Source: Taudactylus pleione (Eukaryota; Chordata; Amphibia; Anura; Myobatrachidae). Taken from it: a DNA stretch of 64,000 bases. Made by a program: the position numbers and the translations under genes. This document shows positions 31,876-42,980 of this stretch, piece after piece (position 1 is the first letter of the stretch; each line of letters starts with the position of its first letter). Under the pieces are notes generated by a model that worked only from the letters and a program-made list of their open reading frames with translations, was not told where the DNA came from and searched no databases. The stretch covers positions 4,483,501 to 4,547,500 of the forward strand of contig JAUIMM010000213.1 in the NCBI GenBank assembly GCA_031769625.1, written 5' to 3'.

Positions 31876-32086
31876 CCCATATAGAACAATACAAGGGCTG
31901 CTTTTCAATTATTTTTGTTTCTTTGCTGTCAACATGGCTGGTGTTATGTAAGGCTCACGGCTCTGATAGTAGAAAGCAGGGTTATTTTTTTAAATATAGA
32001 AAATAATATGTGGAAATGACCTGATAGTATTTTTTTCCTATTATCAATATCTAAATTAAACTCAAATAGTAGTAGAAGATACTTAC

Positions 32087-32124
32087 CAAACTTGTGCCTT
32101 CAATTACATGTGCTGGCCATAATG
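32087..32124 (-). other. Candidate 38-nt internal exon of a host gene
   Basis: On the minus strand a strong 3' splice site (tcttttttattttcag, 32140-32125) is followed by 38 bases and a strong 5' splice site (G|gtaagta, 32087|32086-32080). One frame is open (LWPAHVIEGTSL, phase 1 to 0). If joined to the candidate signal-peptide exon at 34266-34314 the phases fit. I recognise no protein. Short splice-like signals occur by chance in AT-rich DNA, so this is tentative. Confidence 0.25.
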
Positions 32125-32459
32125 CTGAAAATAAAAAAGACCAGTGAAACATAAAAACGTACATTATATTTAACAGACATTTTATACATAGATTTGTTCA
32201 TTTTGCCACAATTTAATATTAGGTAGAACTATAATATTATTTCAGTATAATGGTAATATTTATTTTTCAATTCCAGACTGTAGTTTTCATTTTGTCTATA
32301 CATTTCTGTTTTTTGCTCCCAGTGTTAAATTTCCTGACCATATGTAATACAAGTGTTAATGGTACACATTATGTACAGCCTAGAGAAATTAGAGGCCATG
32401 GGGAGAAATCAAAAGAAATGTGTTTAACCATCAACAGCAAAAATACTTCATCATGTAGA

Positions 32460-32870
32460 TGGGATGCCATGTTGACAGGCAATGTGTTGACATTCTCAGA
32501 ATATTGACATGTGAAATGTTAACATTGTCAGAAAGTCGACATTAGGGTTAGGCTGTGGGTGGGAGGGTTAGGGTTAGACTGGGGAGGGGGGGGATGTAGT
32601 GTTAGGTGTAGGGATTAGGGTTAGGGGAAAACTACTTATCAGAAAGCTCCATGATCACAGGTTTAACCCGGACACGACCATTGGGATCCGGAAGTCGCGC
32701 TGGAACCGCTGTAGCCATTGAGAGCTAGGTAAGTCACCGCTGGGCTATCAGGGATGATGAGTCGACATTCTAGCATGTCGACATTTCATCACGGCCTATA
32801 ATAATAAATGTGTACGTGGACAATGTCGACATTACGTATGTCGACATAACATACCACACCCATGTAGATA
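32460..32870. mobile_element. MITE-like element: TGTCGACA words flanking GGGTTAGGG units
   Basis: Both ends are rich in gtcgacatt/atgtcgaca words (32463-32545 and 32758-32855) that pair with each other as inverted repeats. The middle has telomere-like ggttagggttag units (32545-32630) and a short GC-rich block. No coding potential. Confidence 0.5.
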
Positions 32871-32879
32871 TGAAAGTAA

Positions 32880-34259
32880 CATTTACTTTTAAATGTTATC
32901 TTACATTTCATCAGCGACATATTCCGCTATACCTTATGCCCCTTAAATACTTTGCTGGCCGTGTAGTACAGTCCTGCCTTTTTTCTTGAGATGGACAGTT
33001 ATCTATAAAAGTCCTTACAAAGCGTATTTGTGAAACAATGTGATAATTTATAAAACTGTATAATTTATTAAAACCCCCTTCTCTATATAATGGGGAAAAC
33101 TGGGCAAAAACAGATGTATTATATTTATCATTTAAAATGTGTGGTTTTGTTTCCTCTTTCTCACTTCAACTGCCACTTTTTGGATTCCCCAGATATGTCA
33201 AGGGTGGGACTACTGGTTTATTGCCATATAGGTTATCAAGATCTATAAGCACAATTACTTGGAAAAGTCAAACCACTTGGAAGCGATATCTCCGGTAGAA
33301 CCTTCTAAACAATGAGAGGTATAAAAAATAAATACATTTGCGACAATAGTCCCCTTTTTTTCTGATTGGTCAGAAGGGTCATTATTCTGTCTTGGCATAA
33401 CACACCAGACTGAGCTGAAATAAACAGTTCTGCCAGGCTTACAGTAGAGGATTTGGTTACATCTAGCACTACAGGAAAAGCCAATACTAAATTTTAAAGT
33501 AAACATTCCTGGATTTAACTGTGCATATGTATACACTCCAGAAAAACACTCAAAATACCTATTAATAGATAAACATATGAATATTACAAAATGCCATTTC
33601 ATATTGAATCTTTTTTTTTTTTTTTTTGCAGCAATGAAGTGGTTGATTAACCAGCATGCCATCAACTTTTAAACTGGCATTAAGGTAAAAGAGAATTACT
33701 GGATTGCAAGTTCTAGCAGAAAAAAAAAGTCAGATAAAGTTTTACATATTCATTATAATTTCTTGCACAATGTTTACTATTAATGCTGCCATACAGTAAC
33801 CATATTTTACATGTATTTACTTTAGAAATATTATTGTGATTTCTTTCCTAGGCAACATCTTCTTTTGTGACACTGGATTTTTGACAAATAAAACCAAACC
33901 TTCAAAAATATAATTAAAGTAATAGAAATAATAAAAAGGCAATCCCTAATACAAATCATTAATAGGAAAATGATAAAGGCAAATAAAAACATTTCATCTG
34001 TTGACTATACGGAAACAGGTAATTCAAAACATATTATGCAGTCTTGATTAACAGACTAATTGGAGAGAGTTGTTCTATTTGTATTGTTGAAAAAATAAAT
34101 AAAACAAATGAATTTTGTATCTATGATTATTTAAAAAAAGGTCATTCATCAAAGCATCATTATGCCAAAGCCTTACAAATGGTAACAATTTATAGGGTTA
34201 AACACGACATGCAATCCCCTTAAGATGCTTTCTACCCTACTATCTTCCCTAGGTGAGCT
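32880..34259. other. AT-rich stretch, possible intron
   Basis: No repeat borders recognised. On the minus strand a 300-base open stretch (33565-33267) with several cysteines follows an AG acceptor-like site; on the plus strand a T18-gcag acceptor-like site lies at 33612-33632. Neither is convincing by itself; see the findings. A poly-A signal AATAAA on the plus strand is at about 33888. Confidence 0.3.
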
Positions 34260-34265
34260 AAATAC

Positions 34266-34314
34266 CTGCTGTTACTATGCAGAGGAGCATGACTGATGGG
34301 AGAGGCAGCTTCAT
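34266..34314 (-). other. Candidate first coding exon encoding a signal peptide
   Basis: On the minus strand an ATG at 34314 in a fair context (aagaaATGa) opens MKLPLPSVMLLCIVTA, which has the basic start, hydrophobic core and small residues of a secretory signal peptide. It ends after one more base at CAG|gtattt (34266|34265). The upstream 150 bases on the minus strand are less AT-rich than the surroundings, as a 5' UTR might be. Next exon candidates are at 32087-32124, or less likely 33835-33886. No homologue is recognised. Confidence 0.25.
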
Positions 34315-34929
34315 TTCTTTTCTGGCAGACTGCAGTCGTTGGTGCCCAGAACCTGTGTGCTGTTGTCAGCTCTCGGTTTCAGAATAGCTCTCTCCAGTGT
34401 ATGTCTGCCAACCTGATTGGACCAGACTTCTGATGTCACAATAGATCACTATTAGCAGTGTGTGTTCAGACAGTTCATTCTTGTTCATAAACTACCTCAT
34501 TAGGATACATCTTTAAACTGTCAGTAAAAGAAGGTTATACTATATTTTAGCTATATGTTTTAAACATTCTATGTAAAATAAAATACAATGGCAGTATGGA
34601 ATTTAAAAAAAAAAAGTGAAAGAAACATAAGCAATAATAAGTTACGTAAATATAAAGCTAGACTCCCTTACTGAGAGCAAATAAATAATTTAGATACAAA
34701 GAGTAATGAAAAATAAGAGTAGTTTCTTTGAAACAAACAGCATGACGTTGTATAGGAGAGAGTGGAGTCAATAAGGTGACATGACACATTTCCTCTACTC
34801 TGTGCCTCCAACTGTATACATGAAAAATAAGTAGGTATAACAATCACCACATGTAGAGAATAAATATAACAGTGTGAACATACAGTATATAAATGAGGGT
34901 GCAACAGTGGATCACCATGCCCCATAGCC

Positions 34930-35440
34930 CTCTAGGGAACGGTATTGAAATGCCGGCGGATGCCTGAGAGAATGAAGATCCCAACTGGGCATGTAAGTGC
35001 TATTACCCTCCCCTGTCCCCCCCAACCCTCCCTTAAGGGTGCCTAACCCTAAAAATCTCAGGGTGGTGTCTAACCCTAAGTCCCCCCAGGGGTGCCTAAT
35101 CCTAACCCCCCCCTTCCCGCACCCTAACCCTCCTGGGGGGGTGCCTGACCCTAAACTCCCCCCAGTGGCACCTAACCCCCCTTCCCCTAGCCTAACCCTA
35201 ACCCTCCTCGGGGGGTGCCTAACCCTAAGTCCCCCCAGGGGTGCCTAAAGCTAACCTTCCCCTGTGCGACTAACTCTAAGGGCGCCCTGGATTTACCTCA
35301 TCCGGTCTAGCGTCCTTCTGTGTTCCGGCGTTGGGCATCGAAATGCTGACGCCTATCTTATTCCCATCTTAAATCCCCCGTCAGACATTAGCCGTCGGGA
35401 TTTTGACCAGCTTCATCGTGGCCGCCAGTCATTTAACTAC
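34930..35440. mobile_element. MITE-like element with CCCTAA-rich tandem core
   Basis: The left border 'attgaaatgccggcggatgcc' and right part 'ggcatcgaaatgctgacgcc' are inverted relatives of the ends at 40558-41003. The core (35030-35280) is a degenerate tandem of 'ggggtgcctaaccctaa' units rich in cccc runs. The open frame across it is a by-product of lacking stops. Confidence 0.5.
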
Positions 35441-35668
35441 ATCCCCCACTCTAGCCTACTTGACCCCTCACTATCCCACCCAGATTTTCAATTCAGAGTG
35501 AAGGCAGCCCTCTATTACTAGGTCAGAAAAGTGCTTATGCTGGTATTAATTATAATGTGGAAGAGACAGGCCTGGGAGAGAAACTGGATGTGAGGATAAA
35601 GCAGAGGGTGAAGGCAAGTGTTACAACACAACAGTAAGATTGGGAAACTAAGGAAAAATTATTCACAA

Positions 35669-35936
35669 TAATGGAGCATACACAAGGTCAGATTTGTCAG
35701 ATGAACGATTTTACCAAAGATTTCAACGATTTTTGACTGCATTAAAATGAATGGAATCGTCCAAGTCTGTCTGCAAACACATCAGATGTCAGATATCGTT
35801 ATCTGACCATCGGGAACGCGCATCGTTCAAATCGTTCATCTGACAGATTTTCCTTCAGATACGAACGATTGAACGTTTTTTTAAATTGTTATCGTTCAGA
35901 TCTGAAGAAAAATCTGACCTTGTGTATGCTCCATTA
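35669..35936. mobile_element. MITE with 'taatggagcatacacaaggtcagat' ends, copy 1
   Basis: Terminal inverted repeats are nearly perfect: taatggagcatacacaagg at the left, ccttgtgtatgctccatta at the right. Inside, palindromic words (aacgatttt, tcgttcatctgaca) repeat. TWA at the ends fits a PIF/Harbinger-like target preference, which is an inference. Confidence 0.85.
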
Positions 35937-36166
35937 GAAAGATTTAAGGGGAGTTTGGGAGAAAGGTGATGTGGGACATTAATGTGGAAATATAAGAGAC
36001 TGTTGCACACAATGTTATAGTATGGAAAAGGTCAGAGGAGTAGAGGTAGTTTTGGGCATCGTTCATGTATGTAAGGTGCTACTGGAGGCTGTGCAGGAGA
36101 AGCGGGTGATCAACAAAATCAAAAGCAGTAGAGAGGCCCAGTAGCATGCAAATTCAGAAGAGACCC

Positions 36167-36434
36167 TAATGGTGCATACACACAGTCAGAATTTATTTCA
36201 GACTTGAATTACGATTTTAAAAATCGTTCATATCTGAAAGAAAATCTGACATGTGAGCCTGCAACGATGAACGATGTGCATTCCCGCTTGTCAGATAACG
36301 ATATCTGACATCTGATGTGTTTGCAGTCAGACTTGGATGATTCCATTCATTTTAATACAGTCTAAAATCGTTCAGTTGTTCAAATCATTGGTAAAATCGT
36401 TCATCTGACATCTGACCGTGTGTATGCCCCATTA
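36167..36434. mobile_element. Same MITE family, copy 2, opposite orientation
   Basis: Ends taatggtgcatacacacag and cgtgtgtatgccccatta. The interior matches copy 1 in reverse complement (for example 'gataacgatatctgacatctg' here against 'cagatgtcagatatcgttatc' there), so the copies are inverted relative to each other only 230 bases apart. Confidence 0.85.
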
Positions 36435-36537
36435 GAGTTTGCTGTAAGTAGATCACTGATCACATTTGTGAGTCTCTGTGGATTGTTTAGGGCACAAGCC
36501 TGAATGCAGAGTCAATAATATAGTGATAAAAGCTAAA

Positions 36538-36897
36538 GCATACTTGCCTACACTCCCGGAAGTCGTGGGAGGCTCATAATATTTTGGCTAGCACCCCGCA
36601 CTCCCAAAAGTGTAGGCAGATCTCCTGCTTCCTCCACACTACCTAGTGAAGCGGGCAGGATGCAGAGATTTAATGAGGAATTTGTGGGTTCGTGAGGAGG
36701 GGGCGGGGCTAAATGGTGTGATTTGCGTATATTGGCCTTGCCCCCTCCTCATGGACCCGCGAATCGCAGACTTTTCCAGGAAGAGCCGGGGCCTAATTAC
36801 GTCACCAGTCCAGTTCCACCCCCCGAACCGGCCTGCAGCAGCAGCAGCTCTCCGGACTGCTCCTGGAAAGGATGTATACAAAGTCGGTAAGTATGAG
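36538..36897. mobile_element. MITE with 'catacttgcctac' ends
   Basis: Left end catacttgcctacactcccgg, right end aaagtcggtaagtatga; the outer bases form an inverted repeat (catacttgcc/ggtaagtatg). The same family occurs at 44222-44578. The open frames on both strands reflect its GC-rich inside. Confidence 0.7.
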
Positions 36898-37413
36898 CTA
36901 AAGTGAATTAGGCAGTGTAATTGTGATGGTTTGATAGTTGGAAGGAGAGTCTGGTTTGAAAAATGGTTTCTTTAGAATTATTGAGATGAGCGTCTGTTTA
37001 ATGGAGGGGAGAGAGAGAGAGAGGAGAGGTGACTTAGAGGTGGTCATGCAGTGGAGGAGAGGAATCATAGAAGACACGTGATAAAAAGGTCAAGAGGTAG
37101 ATTGCAATGTGAAATGAATATAGCAGTGTAAAGACTTCATCTTCATTTACTGGTGTGAATGAATTTAGGAGTGTAAGGAGTTGGCGGGATTGCATTGGAT
37201 TTTGCATGAGTAAATATCTTCTCAAATTGTGCAGATTTGGATTTTGTAGTGGGTCGTAATAGGTGGGCAGAAAAGTGTCACAGACCCGGTTCTAATGGAT
37301 CGAAAATCTCTAACCACTGTCAATAACTTGACTAGAACAGCACTCACTTGAGCCTGTGTGATATCGGTGTAATACAGATTTAATAAAATAAAATAAAATA
37401 CACACACACACTT
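36898..37413. other. GA-biased unassigned sequence
   Basis: Together with 35521-35668, 35937-36166, 36435-36537, 40292-40557, 41004-41380 and 41590-41770 this sequence has a marked purine bias on the plus strand ('ggaaggagagtctgg', 'gagaggtgacttagagg'). It seems to be one older type of sequence into which the MITEs inserted. I cannot assign it. Confidence 0.3.
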
Positions 37414-37664
37414 GGGGCCAAATGTAATAGGGTGAGAGCTTAGAAAAAGTGAGAGTTTAGCAGCAACTCTCACACTTTTTAAACTCGGCCAATGTACAAG
37501 AACATATAAACTTGCATGTTTTTAGACTCCAAAAACTCTCACGATTTAAACGCTCATCCAGATGTTTTTCCATTTTGAAGATAAAATGCAAACAATGTAA
37601 TAGGTGACAGATTACTGCTAAACTCTCACATTTTCTAAACTCTCACCCTATTACATAATGCCCT
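37414..37664. mobile_element. Palindromic MITE
   Basis: Left 'ggggccaaatgtaataggg' and 'tgagagcttagaaaaagtgag' are answered at the right by 'cacattttctaaactctca' and 'ccctattacataatgccc'. Internal 'actctcac' words repeat. Non-coding. Confidence 0.75.
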
Positions 37665-38724
37665 GGTCTATCGAAAAATGTTTATTCACACACTTATTAT
37701 TAATTCTCAGGTTCTGCCACCACTTCAGATTGTTTCAAGAGCTACTCACTCCAAATAAGAAGCATTAAGCCCTCCCTACACAACAATTAAGTCCCAGTTA
37801 TTATTACCCAAATAATAACATGTACAGTACATGTAGCATGGATTAACCAAATCAACAGCCAAATGGATCCGATAGAGTGAGATGTTATTAAATGAAGTTT
37901 AATATGAGAAAGATACTCACAATGCAAAAAAAATTACATCTAAAGATAGTCTTAGGCACATAATTTTCTTATAAACAAAAAGGAAAAAAAAAACACAGCA
38001 GACTGAATTACATGAATCTGTTTGTGGGGAGAAGCAAGAAGATGGAGAAATTCCTAATGTCATATTGGATCCCAAGAATTGTACAAAGTTTTTATGTGGC
38101 ATATGTTATTTATCCCTATCTGCGTGTCAGGTGGTCCCCCCTTTGTACGGACCGGTGATTATCTGTGTCAGTGTAAATTAGCAAAGATTCTGCTTGCAAA
38201 CATTGCTGAGGTGGGGGTGAGCATGCTGTCACTAAGGTGGGGAGGTGAGACACCCTCCAGGGCATCGCCATTTTGTAAGAAGTGCAAGCCCGGAATTTAC
38301 AGTATAATTTTATCATTATCCTTCTGTTGGATTATTTACTGGTAGTTCGAATGGACTATACATTAATAAGCCAACCTGCCCTTTACATGGCGTTTTCTTA
38401 GACAAATAATTACCTCAGCAGCTGGACATACACATAATTACAAAAACTAAGTATTATACAATTAATAAACATATAGGGTTCCATGTTGCCCAATATCTAA
38501 TAGTCCATATCCATAACATAAGCATGACAAGTAGCAAAGAGGCAATGGGTATAGCAGGCTGGCTGAATATTAGAGAAATATGTTTGCTTGGAAAATGAAA
38601 CATCAGTGTTGTAAAATGAAAGGATTCATTTATAGTGAATGAAGTTGGCATAGAATTACAATTTCCTCCAGTGGTGAGAGCACTTTTTGAGACAGTTCAT
38701 GTTTGGATGATTGGAGACTATGGG
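37665..38724. other. Unassigned AT-rich stretch
   Basis: No gene or repeat border is recognised here. An open frame at 38079-38345 (plus) has no motif. Confidence 0.35.
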
Positions 38725-39264
38725 CCTGATTCATTATGAATCGCTATTGCGATCGCAGCTGTGATTACGCATGCAGACCCACTGTGACAATCGGAAAGCT
38801 ACTATAGACTCCCAAAGCCAGAATAGAGATGCCCACTACCGCTTTCACACATCTGTAATACCTTGCAATCCTGCGTTTTACATCAGTACCATCGAGTAAT
38901 ATCAGACCCTCACGCACAATTACAAAAGGTCAGACCTTACTCAGAAATTGCTAACCTCATCACACAGTGAGAGCTCAAGCTGTATGCCAACGCAGTGGTC
39001 AATTTATGCACGCCTCTGTAACGCAGTTCAAACGCACTGGCATGCCTGCGTTTCGCCAACTACTCCCCCCGTCAACACCCTCAAACGCTCACTTCCTGTC
39101 AATCACTGTGCGATGGGTCTGCGTAGTCTGTACGATCGCAGTACGATCGCAGTGGTGCCTTTGCGCATGCAGTGGTGCCTTCACATGCATATGCATGCGC
39201 AGTATGCAACAATCGGCTATCTGCGTGCGTAATTGCAATAGTGATCCGTAAGGAATTAGGTCCT
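38725..39264. mobile_element. MITE with ~33-bp TIRs, 540 bp
   Basis: The left end gggcctgattcattatgaa, tcgctattgcgat pairs with the right end attgcaatagtgatcc, gtaaggaattaggtcc. The flanking bases include TAT on both sides. The interior has CG-rich words (tgcgcatgc, gtacgatcgcagt repeated) and open frames without protein motifs. Confidence 0.75.
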
Positions 39265-39280
39265 ATATGTGGAGGCTGGA

Positions 39281-40292
39281 GCTGCATTACCTAGGGCTAG
39301 AGTAAACAGGAAAGTACTTTTAGTGAAAATGAAAGGTGGATCAGGTCACTCCACTTCACTGAAACTGCTTTCAAAAAAGCCAGCAACAACCTCCTTGCTG
39401 CCAAATCCGAGGGCCACTATTATCTTCTCATTCTCCTTGATCTCTGCTGTTTGACACTGTGGACCACCCTCTCCTCCTGCAAATCCTTTGCTCCCTTGGT
39501 CTACGTAATACTGTCCTCCTGGCTGTCCTCCTACTTCTCTGACCGTAACTTCTGTTTCCTCTCATGATTCCTCCCCCCCCACCTCCACTAAAAGTAGGTG
39601 TTCCCAAAGGATCTGTTCTTGGACCTCTCCCATTCTTACTCTATGTATCTTCTTTAGGTGAGCTCATCAGCTCGTTTGACCTCCAATATCATCTCTATGC
39701 TGATGATACTCTATAGATCTGATAAATCTACCTCTCCTCCCCTGACCTCTCCCCATCCCTCCTCGCTCATCTCTCTAACTGTCTATCTCTTCCTGGATGT
39801 CCCAGCACTTTCTTAAACTTGACATGTCTAAGCCTTAGTTGATCATCTTCCCACCCTCCCATATAACCTCACTCCCACAATTTGATTATCTATTGACGGT
39901 ACAACCATCTCCTCTAGCTCCCAAGTGTGCCGACTTGGAGTTATTCTTTACTCCATCCTCTCCTTCAAATCACACATTCAGTGCCTCACGCAGTCCTGCC
40001 ATTTCCATCTCAAAAATATTTCAAGGATCAGACATTTTTTCTCCCTGTATGCAACCAAGACCCTCATCCACTCACTGGTCATCTCCAGATTGGACTACTG
40101 TATCTGCCTACTATCTGGCCTCCCCGATTCCCACCTCTCACCACTCCAATCTGTCCTCAATGCTGCTGCTCGGCTTATCTTCCTCTCCATTGTTTTGTAC
40201 TGTAATTCACTGTTTTCTTGTTCGCTTATTTGTTCATGTACTTTGTAAGGTGCTGTGGAACCCTTGTGGCGTCATAAATATGGGATACTAAT
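39281..40292 (+). pseudogene. L2-like LINE, reverse transcriptase and 3' end, internally deleted
   Basis: Plus-strand frames read the L2/CR1-type polymerase in order: a degraded AFDTVDH block (near 39430), [18 protein letters not shown] (39590-39650), [12 protein letters not shown] with an intact YADD catalytic box (about 39677-39710), then QSCHFHLKNISRIRHFFS, SLVISRLDYCICLLSGLPDS and LSPLQSVLNAAARLI (to about 40170). The next bases (gtactttgtaaggtgctgtggaa) resemble the L2 3' UTR, so the last part of ORF2 is deleted. Several frame changes and stops break it. No 5' part is present. Confidence 0.85.
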
Positions 40293-40557
40293 GTGTATTT
40301 AGGTTTCACTGTGTGCATGTGGATTTGGGTGCAGCGTGGGGACAGGCAAAAGTTAAGCAGTTGTAGTTCAAAAGCAAGATGGCCAAGTTAGAAAAAAATA
40401 TAGAGATCAAGCAGAAGCAGGAAAAGACAAGGTCAGAATTGTGTTACAGTGGGTAGGAAATGGAAGTTCACTGGAAGAGCCCAAAGGAGAAAGTGAATAA
40501 AGTTTTGTGGCAGCAGAAAGTGTGGTTTTTAAAGGGAATGTTGAAATCATCTAATAT

Positions 40558-41003
40558 GGGGATCCAATCAAGATGCTGGCGGACGGGATGCCGGACATCA
40601 GGATACCGACGCTGGAATCCCAATGCCGGTCAGAATGCCAATGCCGGCATCCCGAAGGGATGCCGGCATTGGCATTCTGACCGGCGTTGGCATCCCGACC
40701 CCGGCATTCCGAAGGTAAGTATGCGGGTTAGGCCGGGGATGAGGGGGGTTAGGGTAAGGCACCAACCAGGGAGGGTTAGTGTTTGGCTGCGGGGAGGAGG
40801 ATTAGGCACCACTGGGGGGAGGTTAGGGATATGCACCACTCGGAAGGGTTAGGGTGCAGGAAGGGGGGGGGTTAAGTTTAGGCACCCCCAGGGGGAGGTT
40901 AGGTTACTTACCGGCCCATTGGGATCTTCACCATCGGGATGCCGCTGTCGGTCTTCTGACTGCCGGCATCCCGTCCGCCGGTATATCATATCGGTTCCGT
41001 AAT
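40558..41003. mobile_element. MITE with nested perfect palindrome
   Basis: The outer ends are inverted repeats ('gcggacgggatgccgg' at 40581 against 'ccggcatcccgtccgc' at 40963). Inside, 40626-40653 and 40657-40684 are perfect 28-bp reverse complements around a 3-base loop. The middle-right part carries ggttaggg-type units ('ggttagggtaaggcacc', 'ggttagggatatgcacc'). Related to 34930-35440 and to a fragment at about 41383-41580. Confidence 0.7.
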
Positions 41004-41382
41004 ATGAACATAATAAAGTGAACGGAAAGAAAATAAGTGAACCAGGCAGCAAAGTTACAATAAAATAGGGAAAATGGACTTGCTGGTGATAAATGACAGC
41101 AACACAGAAGGTGGAGAGAATAGATAAAGAAACATTTTGAGAGTATGAATCAAAAGGCTCAGAACGGAGAAAGTAGAATGCCTATTCTACTACCTTGTCT
41201 GTTCCAGGTCTGGGAGTCTGGATGTCCCCTGTAGGAGATAGCTAAAAGGGATGTAGTGTCAGAGGAAATAAGTTTCTGTGTAGGCAAGAAGGTCACAGGA
41301 TTTTGAAATAAATAGATCATGGATGGATAGGAGTTTGTTCAAGAAATTCCAAAGTGCATAGGAAACGGGAAGCAGTCTGGAA

Positions 41383-41580
41383 GCCGATGGACGGAATCGC
41401 GGCCGTCTGCTTCCCGACTGTCTAATCCCGGCAAGGGCTAAATGACAGGCATCGAAATCCCAACGCCTGTCATTTTACCTACGCCGGGACACCGACATGC
41501 GGCTTACCGATTGAAGGCAAGCCGGACGCGGACAGCTGCGGGGGGTGGTTAGGTTTAGGCACCCCCCGAGATGGGAAATA
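41383..41580. repeat. Fragment of the same GC-rich MITE family
   Basis: Contains 'cgcggccgtctgcttcccga', 'caggcatcgaaatcccaacgcctg' (an inverted repeat around the centre, given as caggcatcgaaatccc) and 'ggttaggtttaggcacccc', which tie it to 40558-41003. Its right end is not clear. Confidence 0.45.
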
Positions 41581-41770
41581 ATTATGGGGAGGGAGTCATC
41601 AGATACTGGAGACTAAAGAGCAGTTTGGAATGGAGTGCTGAGAAACTGAGTAGCATTAGTAAGTAAATTGAATAGGTGCATGGTGGAGTGATGTAAAATG
41701 TAGATTAATTAATCCAGGTGGTACAGGGCAATGAAGGTGGAAGCATATATAAACCCCAGCAAGGGGTGGT

Positions 41771-42980
41771 AAATTAAAGAGGCAATTACTACAGCTTTTA
41801 TATTTGCTTCAAGGTGCTTACAGTTGGTCTTGGTTGGTCCAGCAGCTGAATGGCGATGATACTGTGATTCAGTAGATCTTTAGAACAGACTTATTTTAGT
41901 GAGAAGTCACTTCTCAGTGCCCCCCTCAGTGCCGGATCGGACGACATATCGTCTAGTGTGTATCCGGCTTTAGAGTCACTGTATAAAAATATTATAAACT
42001 TGTGAATGTCCATCCTTTATAGGAGGCAATTAAAGAAGACTTGTTGATTATACTATGGTGACCTCTACATTCTGAATAGTGCCCACTGAGATGATATCAG
42101 CCTTATGGGTCAGCTATCTTATAAATGCAGTGAAACTGGAGTGGTCTTTACAATCCCACTAATACACATCACTTTTCTCCAGCACATGCTATAAATGGTT
42201 GAGGGTTAAACAAAAACTGGGGTCGATTAAGCATGGAAAGTTTGGTTCTTTTGTTTAAAGGGAATCCTTAGGCAGTCAAAGAGATCAGTTTGAGAATCAT
42301 AGTAATGTAGGAAAAATATTCTTTCAATGGAATAGTCACAAGGAATTTTAGCTCAAACTGTGGCTGCATCCTGGCAGATCAGAGGGAGAAAATCCAGATA
42401 GGACAAAAAGGTATACAGGGGAAAATTGTGTCAGAAAATAAATGAAAGAAACCAAAAACTGTAAAGGCACAAGAAGATTAAACATTTTGTGAGTTGAATG
42501 AAGCCTGTTCAAATGGATTCAGCATCTTTACTTCACTTGACAAAAGGAAAATTATAAAAGGGTGTGAGGATAGAAGGCAGCATAGAATATACACTTCCCC
42601 AGGGAGAAGTTTGCATGCTGTTTGTAAAGATGAGTGAGTCCTAGGACTAAAAAAGGTGTAGCTTGAAAACTATTGCATCTACACTTCCCTTGAAATGTAG
42701 ATACTTAAATGCTGCCTACAAGGAGTATACCATGAGTGCCATCCATAGGTAGGTATCAGAACTGAAACCTACGGTGCAACTAGAGAAATAAGATGGTAAA
42801 TTGGTGTGTAATAAACATAAAGGTAGTCAGCCAAATAAGTCACAGCTGTACAAATTTGTTTGCTGTCCACTGTATGGCCACAACCTCCTTGTGGCTTGTG
42901 TCTTCTAGAGTAGTAAAGTCATTATAGCACACCCGCAATTTTCAAAAAACTTTTATGAAGTGCTCTTAAAAGCCGGTTGT
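41771..42980. other. Unassigned stretch
   Basis: No gene found. 41930-41975 ('ggacgacatatcgtctagtgtgtatccggcttta') is a fragment of a MITE whose 'gtgtgtacccagcttta' end recurs near 49335-49350. Confidence 0.35.

Noticed and set aside
33612..33905. Plus-strand terminal exon (T18-gcag acceptor, 13 codons, AATAAA downstream)
   Set aside because: The acceptor is only a long T run, the coding part is too short to judge, and it conflicts with the minus-strand candidate. No support beyond chance.
35030..35280. Interstitial telomeric repeat
   Set aside because: The CCCTAA words are embedded in longer, degenerate ~17-base units inside an element with MITE-like ends; related units occur in two other MITEs here.
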